In this document: piece by piece, positions 10,608 to 21,967 of the stretch
Position numbering within the stretch: the stretch's first letter is position 1
Layout: the number at the start of each line of letters is the position of its first letter
Assembly: GCF_900566075.1 (NCBI RefSeq)
Contig: NZ_UPHU01000001.1
Span: forward strand, 2,666,001-2,730,000
DNA length: 64,000 bases
Origin: Mycobacterium pseudokansasii
GTDB lineage: Bacteria > Actinomycetota > Actinomycetes > Mycobacteriales > Mycobacteriaceae
Direction of reading: 5' to 3'
Translations under genes and position numbers: made by a program
Notes under the pieces: model-generated
Databases searched by the model: none
What the model was told of the DNA's origin: nothing
What the model saw: only the letters and a program-made list of their open reading frames with translations

Positions 10608-11072
10608 TTGCGACTGGAGCAGATGTATCAGGACGTCATCCTGGATCACTACAAGCACCCACAGCACCGCGGGCTGCGGGAACCGTTCGGCGCGCAGGTC
10701 TACCATGTCAACCCCGTCTGCGGCGACGAGGTCATGCTGCGGGTCGCGTTGTCCGACGACGGCACGACGGTCACCGACGTCTCCTACGACGGCCAGGGTT
10801 GTTCGATCTCCCAGGCGTCGACGTCGGTGCTCACCCAGCAGGTGATCGGCCGGAGCGTTCCGGAAGCGTTGCAGATCATCGACGCGTTCACCGAGATGGT
10901 GTCCTCGCGTGGGACGGTGCAAGGTGACGAGGACGTTCTGGGAGACGGAATTGCGTTCGCCGGCGTGGCGAAATACCCCGCACGGGTGAAATGCGCGCTG
11001 CTCGGATGGATGGCTTGCAAAGATGCGCTGGCTCAGGCCAGTCATGCCCTGGAGGAGGTCAGCAATGAGTGA
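10608..11072 (+). CDS. sufU: SufU-type sulfur acceptor/scaffold
   Basis: A 154-residue NifU/IscU-like protein of the SufU branch. The three conserved cysteines lie in NPVCGDEVML, GQGCSISQAS and GWMACKDAL; in SufU they bind zinc and accept persulfide from SufS. The start is TTG at 10608, two bases after the sufS stop, and the frame begins LRLEQMYQDVILDHYKHP as in the family. Its end overlaps the sufT start by eight bases. Equivalent to Rv1465. Confidence 0.92.
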   Translation: MRLEQMYQDVILDHYKHPQHRGLREPFGAQVYHVNPVCGDEVMLRVALSDDGTTVTDVSYDGQGCSISQASTSVLTQQVIGRSVPEALQIIDAFTEMVSSRGTVQGDEDVLGDGIAFAGVAKYPARVKCALLGWMACKDALAQASHALEEVSNE

Positions 11073-11412
11073 AACCGCCGCTCCCAACGAAGAATTGCTC
11101 GCCGATCTCGAGGAGGCGATGCGCGACGTCGTCGACCCGGAGCTGGGGATCAACGTCGTCGACCTGGGCCTGGTCTACGGGCTGGACGTGGCGGACGGTG
11201 ACGAAGGAACCGTCGCGCTGATCGACATGACCTTGACGTCGGCGGCCTGCCCGCTAACCGATGTCATCGAGGATCAGTCGCGCAGCGCACTGGTCGGCAG
11301 CGGTCTGGTCGACGAGATACGGATCAACTGGGTGTGGAACCCGCCGTGGGGTCCGGACAAGATCACCGACGACGGCCGCGAGCAACTGCGCGCGCTCGGC
11401 TTCACCGTCTGA
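11065..11412 (+). CDS. sufT: SufT / MIP18-family (DUF59) Fe-S maturation protein
   Basis: A 115-residue MIP18/DUF59 protein. The core DPELGINVVDLGLVYG (about residues 24-40) and TSAACPLTDVIEDQ, with the conserved cysteine, mark the family that assists Fe-S cluster maturation or transfer. ATG 11065 is chosen because it follows GGAGGAGG; an in-frame start at 11023 would extend far into sufU. It is the last gene of the suf operon: the next gene (fmdA) is convergent, 18 bp away, and no clear hairpin terminator is visible between them. Equivalent to Rv1466. Confidence 0.9.
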   Translation: MSETAAPNEELLADLEEAMRDVVDPELGINVVDLGLVYGLDVADGDEGTVALIDMTLTSAACPLTDVIEDQSRSALVGSGLVDEIRINWVWNPPWGPDKITDDGREQLRALGFTV

Positions 11413-11430
11413 CTTCCAGGGATCAGCCCG

Positions 11431-12690
11431 TCAACCGGCGAAGCTGGCCCGCGGCGCCCCCATGCCGGGGTCGACCCGATGCGGTCCAGATGCCGAGGGT
11501 GTGACCGGAAAGTCAAAGATCGCCGTCGGGATGTACACGGTGGCACACGAATTGGGAATATCGACCACGCCGGACAGGCGTCCCTCGACAGGGGCCGATC
11601 CGAGTAGCAGATAAGCCTGCTCGGGGCTATAGCCGAACTTTGTCAGGTAGTCGATCGCATGGAGGCAGGCGCGCTGGTAGGCGAGATCCGAATCGAGGTA
11701 TTTCTGTTCGCCGTCCAAGGTCACCGACGTTCCCGAGAAGGCGATCCACTCCGAATACTGCGGGGCGGTATTGCCCGGGACAAAGATGGCGTTTTCATAG
11801 ACGCCGTAGGTCTGCATGCCTCCTTTGATCACGTCCACATGGAGGTCGATGAAGCCACCCATTTCGATGGCGCCGCAGAAAGTGATCTCGCCGTCGCCTT
11901 GGGAGAAGTGCAGATCGCCGAACGACAAGTTGGCGCCGGGCACGAATACCGGATAAAACACCCGGGTACCTTTGGTGAGGTTTTTGATGTCCTGGTTGCC
12001 GCCGTTCTCGCGGGGCGGAGCGGTGCGGGCGGCCTCAGCCGCGACGCGGTTGAACTCGTCGCCGGTCAGCGAGCCCAGAATGGCGCCGTCTGGTTCCGGT
12101 GGCAGGGCTAGGGGCGGCACCCGGTTGGGATCCGTCGCGATGAGGGCCCCCTCGCGGCTGTTCCAGGTCGCCAGCAGCGGCGCGGACGGGGCCGTTCCCA
12201 TGAGGCCGGGATGCACGATGCCGGTGTACTTGACACCGGGAATGTGTCGCGAGGTCGCCGTTTGTCCGGCGAAGTCCCAGATGGCCTTGTAGGCGTCGGG
12301 GAATTGATCGGTGAGAAACCCGCCGCCGTTGAGTTTGGCGAATATCCCGGTATATCCCCAGCCCTGTCCGGCAAGCGGGCCCGAGTCCTCCTGCGGGATG
12401 GGACCGAGGTCCAGGATGTCCACGATCAGTAGGTCGCCCGGTTCGGCGCCGTCGACCGCGAACGGTCCGGACAGGCAGTGCACATTCTGCAGGGGAGCGT
12501 TGAGGATGTCCCCGGCCGAATCGTCGTTGTGGATGGCGCCGTCAAACCATTCGCGGCAGTGTGCGCGGAACGTGGCACCGCGCTTGACGGTGACGGCCGG
12601 GGGGATGTCAGGATGCCAACGATTGTGGCCGATTATCTGTTGTTCGTTGAATTTCTTGGCCGAATCCAGCGGGAACAGTAATTCAGGCAT
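11431..12690 (-). CDS. fmdA: Formamidase/acetamidase (FmdA/AmdA family)
   Basis: A 419-residue enzyme of the acetamidase/formamidase family, which hydrolyses short-chain amides to ammonia and the acid. Family features include NRWHPDIPPAVTVKRG near the N-terminus, GPFAVDGAEPGDLLIVDI, TGIVHPGLMGTAPS, the ENGGNQDIKNLTKG segment and GDLHFSQGDGEITFCGAIEMGG, containing residues typical of the metal-dependent active site. The ATG at 12690 (MPELLFPLDS) is preferred; in-frame codons upstream to 12777 lack family similarity. It is divergent from an FmdB-like gene, the usual partner. As I recall, H37Rv has no gene between Rv1466 and Rv1467c, so this pair is an insertion, or a loss in M. tuberculosis. 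Confidence 0.88.
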   Translation of the reverse strand: MPELLFPLDSAKKFNEQQIIGHNRWHPDIPPAVTVKRGATFRAHCREWFDGAIHNDDSAGDILNAPLQNVHCLSGPFAVDGAEPGDLLIVDILDLGPIPQEDSGPLAGQGWGYTGIFAKLNGGGFLTDQFPDAYKAIWDFAGQTATSRHIPGVKYTGIVHPGLMGTAPSAPLLATWNSREGALIATDPNRVPPLALPPEPDGAILGSLTGDEFNRVAAEAARTAPPRENGGNQDIKNLTKGTRVFYPVFVPGANLSFGDLHFSQGDGEITFCGAIEMGGFIDLHVDVIKGGMQTYGVYENAIFVPGNTAPQYSEWIAFSGTSVTLDGEQKYLDSDLAYQRACLHAIDYLTKFGYSPEQAYLLLGSAPVEGRLSGVVDIPNSCATVYIPTAIFDFPVTPSASGPHRVDPGMGAPRASFAG

Positions 12691-12829
12691 GGGGCACACT
12701 CTGCACATGACGACCCTTGCAGCCCAAGATGGCCAGTAACTGTGATGGTGCTGATGATCTTCTGTAAACCGCCCCACGACAACGCAGGCGGCGGCCTAAC
12801 GTCGCCGCCAACGACTTATAGTCGGCGGG

Positions 12830-13117
12830 GTGCCGACCTACCTATTCCGCTGCGCGCAGGGCTGTCCGAAATTCGTCGAGCAGCATCCGATGGCCTCAGT
12901 GCCCGACGGTGCCGACTGTCCGCAGTGCGCTTGCCCGGCCAGAAGGATTCCCGCTGTCCCTATGGTCGGTATCGGTCGCACCGCCGCGATGCAACTCCAT
13001 GACCGCACCCGGGCCACCGCTGACGCACCGCAGGTGGTCAGCGGCCTGCCTCCGGCCCGACGTAGCAGGTCCAACATCACCATGAACCCACTGCACCGCG
13101 CACTGCCGCGGCCATAG
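12830..13117 (+). CDS. FmdB-family zinc-ribbon regulatory protein
   Basis: A 95-residue protein starting PTYLFRC, with paired cysteines at RCAQGCP and DCPQCACPARR. This CX3C...CX2C zinc ribbon is the signature of FmdB proteins, which accompany fmdA and were proposed to regulate it. The GTG start at 12830 sets the family N-terminus exactly. The C-terminal 50 residues are low-complexity and unremarkable. About 140 bp separate it from the divergent fmdA, leaving room for shared promoters. Confidence 0.72.
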   Translation: MPTYLFRCAQGCPKFVEQHPMASVPDGADCPQCACPARRIPAVPMVGIGRTAAMQLHDRTRATADAPQVVSGLPPARRSRSNITMNPLHRALPRP

Positions 13118-13146
13118 CCGCACGCCGGCTTCGATGCCGACGCCCC

Positions 13147-14976
13147 TCAGAAGGCAGCTTCGGGCATGCGCATGATCTCGTCGTCGACGGATTCGATGAC
13201 GGCCCGAACCCCGGACAGCTTGGGCAGCATGTTCTTGGCGAAGAAACCCGAAACCGCGACCTTGCCTCGATAGAACGCCTCGTCGTCCTTGGAAGGTCCG
13301 TTGGCCAATGCCGCATGGGCGACACCGGCTTGCACCAACAGCCGCCAGCCGATGATCAGGTCGCCGACCGCCAGCAGGTATCGCACCGACGCGAGCCCGA
13401 CCTTGTAGATGTCGGTCGGGTGCTGCGCGGCGGACATCAGGTAGGTGGTCAGCGCGCCCGTCATTGCGGTGACCTCGTCGAGCGCGGTTTGCAACAGCGC
13501 GGCTTGTGGTTTCAGCGCTTCGTCGATGTTATCGATGGTCTGTGTTATCTGTGCCGTCACAAACTGCAGCGCCTTGCCGTGGTCGCGCACGATCTTGCGG
13601 AAGAAGAAGTCCAGCGCCTGGATGGCGGTGGTGCCCTCATACAGCGAATCGATCTTCGCGTCGCGGATGTATTGCTCGATGGGATAGTCCGTCAAAAAGC
13701 CCGAACCACCCAGGGTCTGCAACGACTCGGTCAGGACCTCGTAGGCCCGTTCTGAGCCGACCCCTTTGACGACCGGCAGCAGCAGGTCGTCCACGCGGTG
13801 CGCCATGTCTGGGTCGGCGCCCGAAACATGTTGCGCCACAGCGTTGTCCTGGTGCGCGGCGGCATAGAGATACAGTGCCCGCAGGCCCTCGGCGTAGGCC
13901 TTTTGGGTCATCAGGCTGCGGCGAATGTCGGGGTGGCGCATGATCGTGACGCGAGGCGCGGTCTTGTCGGTCATCTGGGTCAGATCCGCGCCCTGCACCC
14001 GTTCTTTGGCGTAGGCGAGCGCATTGAGGTAGCCGGTGGACAGCGTACCCGTGGACTTGACGCCGATGGTCATGCGGGCGTGCTCGATCACGGTGAACAT
14101 CTGCGCGATCCCGTTGTGCACTCCGCCGACCAGGTAGCCGACCGCGGGCACGTCGGTGGCGCCGAAAGTCAACTCGCACGTCGGGGAGGACTTCAGCCCC
14201 ATCTTGTGTTCCAGGCCGGTGACGTAGACGCCGTTGCGGGGGCCGAGTTCACCGGTGTCGGGATCGAAAAGGTAATTGGGCACATAGAACAGGCTCAATC
14301 CTTTGGTCCCCGGGCCGGCGCCCTCCGGCCGGGCCAGCACCAGATGGAAGATGTTCTCGGCCGTGTCGCCCACATCGCCGCCGGAGATGAACCGCTTGAC
14401 GCCCTCGATGTGCCAGGTGCCGTCGGGTTGTTCGACGGCCTTGGTCCGGCCGGCACCCACATCGGAGCCAGCGTCGGGTTCGGTGAGCACCATGGTGGCC
14501 TGCCAGCCGCGTTCGACACCCATCGCCGCCCACTGCCGTTGCTGCTCGTTGCCCTCGACGTACAGGGACTGGGACAGCGTCGGGCCCAGGTTGTAGAAGG
14601 CCGCAGAAGGGTTGGCGCAGTAGATCATTTCGTTGACGGCCCAGACCAGCGGCGCGGGTGCGGGCATGCCGCCGATCTCCTCGGCCAAACCCAGGCGCCA
14701 CCACTCGGCGTCCTTGATCGCTTGCACCGTTTTGACCAACTCGTCGGGCACGCTGATGGAGTGCGTGGCCGGGTCGAAGACGGGCGGGTTGCGGTCGGCG
14801 TAGGCGAAGGTCTCGGCGACCGGGCCTTCGGCCAGGCGGGCCGCTTCGGCCAGGATGGTGCGCACCGTGTCGGCGTCGAGCTCGTTGTAACGCCCGGTGC
14901 CGAGGACGGCGCCCACATCGAGGACCTCGAAGAGGTTGAACTCGAGATCGCGGACGTTGGCGATGTAGTGGCCCAA
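13147..14976 (-). CDS. fadE15: Acyl-CoA dehydrogenase FadE15-like
   Basis: A 609-residue flavoprotein of the long (about 600 aa) bacterial acyl-CoA dehydrogenase type. The N-terminal helical domain begins [35 protein letters not shown] and VKRFISGG mark the FAD and substrate region, and [28 protein letters not shown] the catalytic C-terminal domain, with the glutamate in YEGT. The C-terminal extension is typical of this subfamily. The start is assigned to TTG 14976 because AAGGGA lies six bases upstream and it gives the family N-terminus; GTG 14991 is the alternative. Predicted role: first step of beta-oxidation of an unknown acyl-CoA. Equivalent to Rv1467c. Confidence 0.86.
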   Translation of the reverse strand: MGHYIANVRDLEFNLFEVLDVGAVLGTGRYNELDADTVRTILAEAARLAEGPVAETFAYADRNPPVFDPATHSISVPDELVKTVQAIKDAEWWRLGLAEEIGGMPAPAPLVWAVNEMIYCANPSAAFYNLGPTLSQSLYVEGNEQQRQWAAMGVERGWQATMVLTEPDAGSDVGAGRTKAVEQPDGTWHIEGVKRFISGGDVGDTAENIFHLVLARPEGAGPGTKGLSLFYVPNYLFDPDTGELGPRNGVYVTGLEHKMGLKSSPTCELTFGATDVPAVGYLVGGVHNGIAQMFTVIEHARMTIGVKSTGTLSTGYLNALAYAKERVQGADLTQMTDKTAPRVTIMRHPDIRRSLMTQKAYAEGLRALYLYAAAHQDNAVAQHVSGADPDMAHRVDDLLLPVVKGVGSERAYEVLTESLQTLGGSGFLTDYPIEQYIRDAKIDSLYEGTTAIQALDFFFRKIVRDHGKALQFVTAQITQTIDNIDEALKPQAALLQTALDEVTAMTGALTTYLMSAAQHPTDIYKVGLASVRYLLAVGDLIIGWRLLVQAGVAHAALANGPSKDDEAFYRGKVAVSGFFAKNMLPKLSGVRAVIESVDDEIMRMPEAAF

Positions 14977-15099
14977 TGCGGTTCCCTTCACTTCGACGGC
15001 TCGACCCCTGGGCGGGTTTTGATCCGGCCCAGTTTCCCCGAGTGAGGAAAACGTACGCAACCGTAACCAGTGGCACGGTGCGCTGACCTGCCGCTACGG

Positions 15100-16206
15100 T
15101 TAGCCGTTCGCGCCGTTTTGGCCGAACAGCAGCCCGCGCAGGCCGCCGGTGCCGGGCGTGCTGCCGGCGGCTGTGGCATTGCCGCCGTTGCCGCCATTGC
15201 CGATCAGCAGCGCGTTGCCGCCGTTGCCGCCGTTGCCTGGCGGGAATGCCCCGCCGTTGCCGCCGGCCCCGCCGTTGCCGATCAAGCCGGCCTGGCCGCC
15301 GCCCCCGCCGTTGGCATTGCTAAAGCCGTTGCCGCCGGCACCGCCGTTGCCGACGAAGAACCCGCCGCTGCCGCCAGCCCCGCCGGTCGCGGCGGAGAGA
15401 GCCTCCCCGCCGGCGCCGCCGTCGCCGAGCAGGAAGGCCCTGCCGCCGTTGCCGCCGCCGCCGAGGAAGCTACTGCCGCCACCACCGCCGTTTCCGTACA
15501 GCACGCCGCCGTTGCCTCCCGCGCCGCCGGCCCCCGCGCCGTTGGGGCTGATACCGCCGGCGCCGCCATGTCCAAACAGTAAGGCGGAGCCGCCGACACC
15601 GCCCGCACCGCCGCCGCCGCCACTGTTGCCGCCCGCACCGCCGTTGCCGAAGAACAGCCCACCGGTGCCGCCGGCGCCGCCGTTCGCGCCCGCTCCGCCC
15701 ACGCCGCCGGCGCCGCCGAAACCGAGCAGGCCCGCCGAGCCGCCCCGGCCACCGGCCTGGCCAGCCACTCCATCGCCGCCTCTACCGCCGTTGCCGAACA
15801 AGATTCCGCCGTCCGCACCGGCCTTTCCCGGTCCGCCGTCGACCCCGTCACCGATCAGCGGGCGCCCGAGTAGCGCCAGGGCGGGCGCGTTGATCACGTC
15901 GAGCAGCGGCTGCAACGGGTTCGCCGCGGCAGCCTCGGCGCTGGCGTAGGCCTGCGCGCCGCCGAACAGGTTCTGCACGAATTGGTCGTGAAACGCCGCG
16001 GCCTGCGCGCTGAGCGCCTGGTAGTTCAGGCCGTGCTGCTGAAAGAACGCCGCGATGGCGGCCGATACCTCGTCGGCGCCCGCGGCCGCGAAGGCGGTTG
16101 TCTGAGCCGCCGCCGCCGAGTTGGCCTCACCGATGACCGAACCGATCCGCGCCAGATTTCCGGCTGCCCCCGACACGAAATCCGTATTTGCGACGACGAA
16201 TGACAT
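15100..16206 (-). CDS. PE_PGRS family protein (PE_PGRS29-like)
   Basis: A 368-residue protein. A PE domain (about residues 1-95) begins [19 protein letters not shown] and contains the YxxxE-related [22 protein letters not shown] region. A short linker with [17 protein letters not shown] is followed by about 230 residues of GGAGG/GGNGG repeats (PGRS), ending in [17 protein letters not shown] precedes ATG 16206. PE_PGRS proteins are exported by type VII secretion and sit at the cell surface. Its position between fadE15 and ctpD matches Rv1468c. Its presence points to a slow-growing mycobacterium. Confidence 0.9.
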   Translation of the reverse strand: MSFVVANTDFVSGAAGNLARIGSVIGEANSAAAAQTTAFAAAGADEVSAAIAAFFQQHGLNYQALSAQAAAFHDQFVQNLFGGAQAYASAEAAAANPLQPLLDVINAPALALLGRPLIGDGVDGGPGKAGADGGILFGNGGRGGDGVAGQAGGRGGSAGLLGFGGAGGVGGAGANGGAGGTGGLFFGNGGAGGNSGGGGGAGGVGGSALLFGHGGAGGISPNGAGAGGAGGNGGVLYGNGGGGGSSFLGGGGNGGRAFLLGDGGAGGEALSAATGGAGGSGGFFVGNGGAGGNGFSNANGGGGGQAGLIGNGGAGGNGGAFPPGNGGNGGNALLIGNGGNGGNATAAGSTPGTGGLRGLLFGQNGANG

Positions 16207-16543
16207 CCCGCACCTCCACAGTGAAGCGTCAGCGACGGACAATCTTATCGTGATTTCCGCTCCTGTGATTGCCCATTCACCGAGCAATTTCGACACTAAT
16301 TTTTCTGCGCAGATGAAAATTTCACTCGTCCGCGGAATACCCGCCACGGTGGTAGCCGGGGTCTCGATGATGCCCGGCGGTTCGCTTGCCCACGGCACCG
16401 CCGGTGGGGGCGGCGGAACCGCTTACCTTGTGCCAGTGACCAATTCAATCGCATACCGCAATGCAATCGAGACACTCGGCGATCGCCGGCGTCCCTAGAC
16501 TCGGTTCATCCTGACGAACTCCCCCCTCTGTGAGGCCGCCGGA

Positions 16544-18526
16544 ATGACCTTGACCGCTGTTGAAGCGTGCACCTCCGAGGTTTCTTTCGACCACATTCCC
16601 GTTGCCGTCGCGCGGCCGCTGAGTTGGCGTGCGGCGCTGTGGTCGGTCATGTCGGTTCGCTGGGCCGCGTTCGCGTTGGCCTTGTTTCTTGCGGGGCTCG
16701 CGGCACAGCTGAACGGCGTACCGCGGCCCGTGTGGTGGACGCTGTATCTGGCCTGTTACCTCGCCGGCGGCTGGGGTTCGGCATGGGCTGGGGCACAAGC
16801 GCTTTGGAACAAGGCACTGGACGTAGACCTGCTGATGGTGGTGGCGGCGATCGGAGCGGTCGCAATCGGGCAGATCTTCGACGGTGCCCTGTTGATCGTG
16901 ATCTTTGCGACATCAGGCGCCCTGGACGACGTGGCCACCAAACACACCGCCGATTCGGTCAAGGGGTTACTGGACCTTGCGCCGGAGCAGGCCGTGGTCG
17001 TCGACGGCGACGGTCGCGAGCGACTGGTTGCGGCCGGCGAGCTGGTCGTCGGTGACCGGGTACTGGTGCGGCCGGGCGAGCGCATACCCGCCGACGGCGC
17101 CGTGCTGTCGGGCTGCTCCGAAGTCGACCAATGCTCGATCACCGGCGAGTCCATCCCGATGGCCAAGGGCCGCGGTGACGAGGTGTTCGCGGGTACGGTC
17201 AACGGGTCGGGGGCGTTGCAACTGCTGGTCACCAGGGACCCGTCGCAGACAGTGGTGGCCCGCATCGTCGAGCTGGTCGCCGAGGCGTCGGCCACCAAAG
17301 CCAAAACCCAGTTGTTCATTGAAAAGATCGAGCAGCGGTACTCGGTAGCCATGGTGGTGGCGACCCTCGCACTGATCGTCATCCCATTGATGCTGGGCAC
17401 GCCACTACAACCAGTTCTATTGCGCGCCATGACATTTATGATTGTAGCCTCGCCGTGCGCGGTGGTCCTGGCAACCATGCCGCCGCTGCTTTCGGCGATC
17501 GCGAATGCCGGTCGGCACGGGGTTCTGGTCAAATCGGCTGTGGTCGTGGAACATCTGGCCGACACCAGCATCGTCGCCTTGGACAAGACCGGCACATTGA
17601 CCTGTGGCACACCGCAATTGACCACGGTCGAGCCGCTGCGCCCGGATGTGGTGGGTGTGCGCAAGTTGCTCCAATTAGCTGCTGCTGCGGAGCAATCCAG
17701 TGAACACCCGTTGGGCAGGGCCATCGTCGAGGAAGTTCGCCGGCGCGGTATCACCATCCCCGAGGCCGAGGATTTCCGTGCATCGCCCGGCCGCGGGGTG
17801 CGAGCCACCGTGGGTCGCGATTTCGTCGAGGTCTGCAGTCCGCAGAGCTACCGGGGAGTGCCGCTACCCGAGCTCGCGCCGATCCTCGACGCAGGCGCCA
17901 CGGCCGCCATCGTGATGCTCAACGGCGTCGCAGCCGGCGTGCTGGGACTCACCGACCGGGTGCGCCCCGATGCCGCGGAGTCGGTGGCGTCCTTGACCGC
18001 ACTGACGTCGGCGCCGCCGGTGCTGCTGACCGGGGACAACGGCTGCGCGGCCCGGTGGGCGGCACGGCGCGCCGGGATCAGCGATGTGCGGGCCGCGCTG
18101 CTGCCCGAGCAGAAGGTCGAGGCGGTCCGCGATCTGCAAGCCAGCGGTCACCGGGTTCTGGTCGTCGGCGACGGTGTCAACGATGCTCCCGCCATGGCCG
18201 TGGCCCGCACGTCCGTAGCGATGGGCGCCGGCGCCGACCTGACCTTGCAGACCGCCGACGGCGTCACCGTACGTGACGAACTGCGGGTCATCCCGACGAT
18301 CATCGGGCTCGCCAGACAAGCCCGCCAGGTGGTGACCGTAAACCTGATCATCGCCGGCACCTTCATCAGCGTCCTGGCGTTATGGGATCTGTTGTGGCAC
18401 TTGCCGTTACCGCTGGGTGTAGCCGGTCATGAAGGATCCACGGTGCTGGTCGCCCTCAACGGTATGCGGCTGCTGACCAACCGGTCCTGGCGTGCAGCGG
18501 CATCGATGGGCGCCCCAACGGACTGA
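16544..18526 (+). CDS. ctpD: P1B4-type metal-transporting ATPase CtpD
   Basis: A 660-residue P-type ATPase. It has membrane helices at the N-terminus, actuator motif TGESIP, the SPC metal-binding helix (FMIVASPCAVVLATMPPL), phosphorylation site DKTGTLTCGTP, the HP motif SSEHPLGRAIVEE and hinge GDGVNDAPAMA. The last helix contains AGHEGSTVLVALNG, the HEGS/T signature of P1B4 pumps, which export Fe2+ or Co2+. No N-terminal metal-binding domain is present. In H37Rv ctpD lies next to two thioredoxin genes, as here; metal efflux and thiol redox control are probably linked to Fe-S homeostasis. Equivalent to Rv1469. Confidence 0.93.
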   Translation: MTLTAVEACTSEVSFDHIPVAVARPLSWRAALWSVMSVRWAAFALALFLAGLAAQLNGVPRPVWWTLYLACYLAGGWGSAWAGAQALWNKALDVDLLMVVAAIGAVAIGQIFDGALLIVIFATSGALDDVATKHTADSVKGLLDLAPEQAVVVDGDGRERLVAAGELVVGDRVLVRPGERIPADGAVLSGCSEVDQCSITGESIPMAKGRGDEVFAGTVNGSGALQLLVTRDPSQTVVARIVELVAEASATKAKTQLFIEKIEQRYSVAMVVATLALIVIPLMLGTPLQPVLLRAMTFMIVASPCAVVLATMPPLLSAIANAGRHGVLVKSAVVVEHLADTSIVALDKTGTLTCGTPQLTTVEPLRPDVVGVRKLLQLAAAAEQSSEHPLGRAIVEEVRRRGITIPEAEDFRASPGRGVRATVGRDFVEVCSPQSYRGVPLPELAPILDAGATAAIVMLNGVAAGVLGLTDRVRPDAAESVASLTALTSAPPVLLTGDNGCAARWAARRAGISDVRAALLPEQKVEAVRDLQASGHRVLVVGDGVNDAPAMAVARTSVAMGAGADLTLQTADGVTVRDELRVIPTIIGLARQARQVVTVNLIIAGTFISVLALWDLLWHLPLPLGVAGHEGSTVLVALNGMRLLTNRSWRAAASMGAPTD

Positions 18527-18605
18527 ATCCGCAGCGGTTCCGGCTGTGCACGACGTACGCTCGACGTCGCCGGACCCACCACGCCCGGAGCGGATAAGGG
18601 GACAT

Positions 18606-18962
18606 GTGGCGACTCGAGATCTCACCGCCGAGAACTTCAAATAGACCGTCTACGGCAACGACAACGTGCTCGTCTACCTCTGGGCGCCGTTGTGCGCCCC
18701 GTGTGCGGTGTTGACGCCGACGTATGAGCACTCGTCGGACAAGCATCCCGACATCGTCCACGGCAAGGTTAACTTCGAAACCGAGCAGGAGTTGGTCTCG
18801 ATCGCCGGGGTCAAGCTATTGCCCACGTTGATGGCGTTCAAGAAGGGCAAGCTGGTGTTCAAGCAGGCCGGTGTCGCCAACCCCGCGATCATGGATGATC
18901 TGGTGCGCCAGCTCCGGGCCCACCGGGTCGAGTCGCCGCCACGGCAGCGGGGGCTGCTCTAG
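18606..18962 (+). pseudogene. trxA: Thioredoxin-like gene (Rv1470/trxA-like) with in-frame TAG
   Basis: From GTG 18606 the frame reads VATRDLTAENFK and then TAG at 18642-18644. It continues without break as TVYGNDNVLVYLWAPLCAPC to the stop at 18962. The H37Rv homologue, as I recall it, has glutamine at the TAG position, so a single CAG to TAG change would explain it. A shorter product could start at GTG 18666 but would lack the first beta strand and has no visible ribosome site. The redox motif is CAPC, not the CGPC of classical thioredoxins, and the tryptophan before it is also missing. It is followed by an intact thioredoxin gene, so loss may be tolerated. Confidence 0.75.
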
Positions 18963-19005
18963 ACCACTTGGAACAAAGTCGCCCGCCCGAGGCGTTAGGG
19001 CAGTC

Positions 19006-19335
19006 ATGGCAACCAAAGACCTCACTGCTGCGCAGTTCAACGAAACCGTCAACGACAACGACATGGTGCTCGTCGATTTCTGGGCCTCCTGGTGCGGCCC
19101 GTGTCGCGCCTTCGCGCCCACGTTCCAGGCGTCCTCGGAGAAACACCCCGACGTGGTGTACGCCAAGGTCAACACCGAAGAAGAGCAAGAATTGGCAGCG
19201 GCGGCCCAGGTCCGCTCGATTCCCACGCTGATGGCATTCAAGAACGGCCAACTGCTGTTCAACCAGCCCGGGGCCCTGCCCCCGGCGGCTCTGGAAGACC
19301 TGGTACAACAGCTCAAGGCCTATGAAGTCGCCTAG
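19006..19335 (+). CDS. Thioredoxin (Rv1471-like)
   Basis: A 109-residue thioredoxin with the classical active site DFWASWCGPCRAFAP (Cys pair near residues 32-35) and the cis-proline loop RSIPTLMAF. ATG 19006 (MATKDLTAAQFNE) is chosen since earlier in-frame codons lie inside the preceding gene. It reduces protein disulfides in the cytosol using thioredoxin reductase. The N-terminus repeats the xTxDLTAxxF pattern of the upstream broken copy, so the two arose by duplication. Named trxB1 in H37Rv although it is a thioredoxin, not a reductase. Confidence 0.92.
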   Translation: MATKDLTAAQFNETVNDNDMVLVDFWASWCGPCRAFAPTFQASSEKHPDVVYAKVNTEEEQELAAAAQVRSIPTLMAFKNGQLLFNQPGALPPAALEDLVQQLKAYEVA

Positions 19336-19397
19336 ACCGTCATTGATCCGGCGGCGGTGACAGCCGGGCGCACCGCCGTACGCGATACCGTGCACGA

Positions 19398-20207
19398 GTG
19401 AGTTTGGTCCTGCTGGAATACCCGCGCCCAGATATCGCGCTGATCACCCTCAACCGGCCGGAGCGGATGAACTCCATGGCTTTCGACCTCATGGTGCCGC
19501 TCAAGGAGTCTCTGGAGACGGTTGGCAACGACAATTCGGTACGGGTGGTGGTGCTGACCGGGGCGGGGCGCGGTTTCTCGTCCGGTGCGGATCACAAGTC
19601 GGCGGGTGCGGTGCCGAATGTCGACGGCCTGACCCGGCCGACCTATGCGCTGCGGTCGATGGAGCTGCTCGACGAGGTCATCCTGAAGCTGCGCCGGTTG
19701 CACCAACCGGTGATCGCCGCGGTTAACGGCCCGGCCATCGGCGGGGGGCTGTGCCTGGCGCTGGCCGCGGACATCCGGGTGGCCTCCACGAGCGCTTATT
19801 TCCGGGCCGCCGGCATCAACAACGGGCTGACGGCCAGTGAGCTGGGGCTGAGCTATCTGTTGCCCAGGGCCATCGGATCCTCGCGTGCCTTCGAGATCAT
19901 GCTGACCGGTCGCGACGTCGGCGCCGAGGAAGCCGAGCGCATCGGGCTGGTGTCCTGCAGGGTGCCCGACGGCCAGCTGCTGGACACCTGTTATGCGATC
20001 GCGGCGCGGATGGCGGCGTTCTCCCGGCCGGGAATTGAGTTGACCAAACGTACACTGTGGAGTGGACTAGACGCCGCCAGCCTGGAAGGGCATATGCAGG
20101 CCGAGGGTCTGGGGCAACTTTTCGTCCGGCTGCTCACAGCCAATTTCGAAGAGGCGGTTGCCGCGCGCGCCGAGAAGCGGCCGCCGGTCTTCACCGACGA
20201 CAAGTAG
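19398..20207 (+). CDS. echA12: Enoyl-CoA hydratase/isomerase EchA12
   Basis: A 269-residue crotonase-fold protein. The CoA-binding/oxyanion segments are GRGFSSGADHKSAG (about 57-70) and NGPAIGGGLCLALAADIRVAS (about 108-128). The C-terminal region GRDVGAEEAERIGLVSCRVPDGQLLD is typical of the family. Of the two classical catalytic glutamates, one position is glycine (GGG) and the other may be the Glu of TASELGLSY, so the exact reaction is uncertain. The GTG start at 19398 is used. H37Rv has a longer annotated N-terminus for this gene, but no supporting codons are convincing here. Equivalent to Rv1472. Confidence 0.88.
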   Translation: MSLVLLEYPRPDIALITLNRPERMNSMAFDLMVPLKESLETVGNDNSVRVVVLTGAGRGFSSGADHKSAGAVPNVDGLTRPTYALRSMELLDEVILKLRRLHQPVIAAVNGPAIGGGLCLALAADIRVASTSAYFRAAGINNGLTASELGLSYLLPRAIGSSRAFEIMLTGRDVGAEEAERIGLVSCRVPDGQLLDTCYAIAARMAAFSRPGIELTKRTLWSGLDAASLEGHMQAEGLGQLFVRLLTANFEEAVAARAEKRPPVFTDDK

Positions 20208-20242
20208 CGGCACAACCAAGCACGCCACCAAGGAGAGCGATT

Positions 20243-21871
<1,629 letters not shown>

Positions 21872-21967
21872 GAAATCGCAAGCATTTTCGGCCAAAGCGG
21901 TCCCGATATCGCTGGCCGGTTCTTACCCTGGAAGCCGGGGATCGTGACCATGCGTGGGAGGCAGCCG

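Noticed and set aside
13798..15045. 415-codon plus-strand open frame
   Set aside because: Antisense of fadE15, with skewed Gly/Val/His composition and no motif.
15100..15850. Possible CRISPR or satellite array
   Set aside because: The periodicity comes from Gly-Gly-Ala/Asn codons of the PE_PGRS gene; there are no constant repeats with unique spacers.
15149..15949. Proline-rich 266-codon plus-strand frame
   Set aside because: It is the reverse complement of the PGRS glycine repeats.
20057..20242. Longer start for the ABC-F protein
   Set aside because: The extension lies inside echA12 and lacks family similarity; GTG 20243 follows AAGGAGA.
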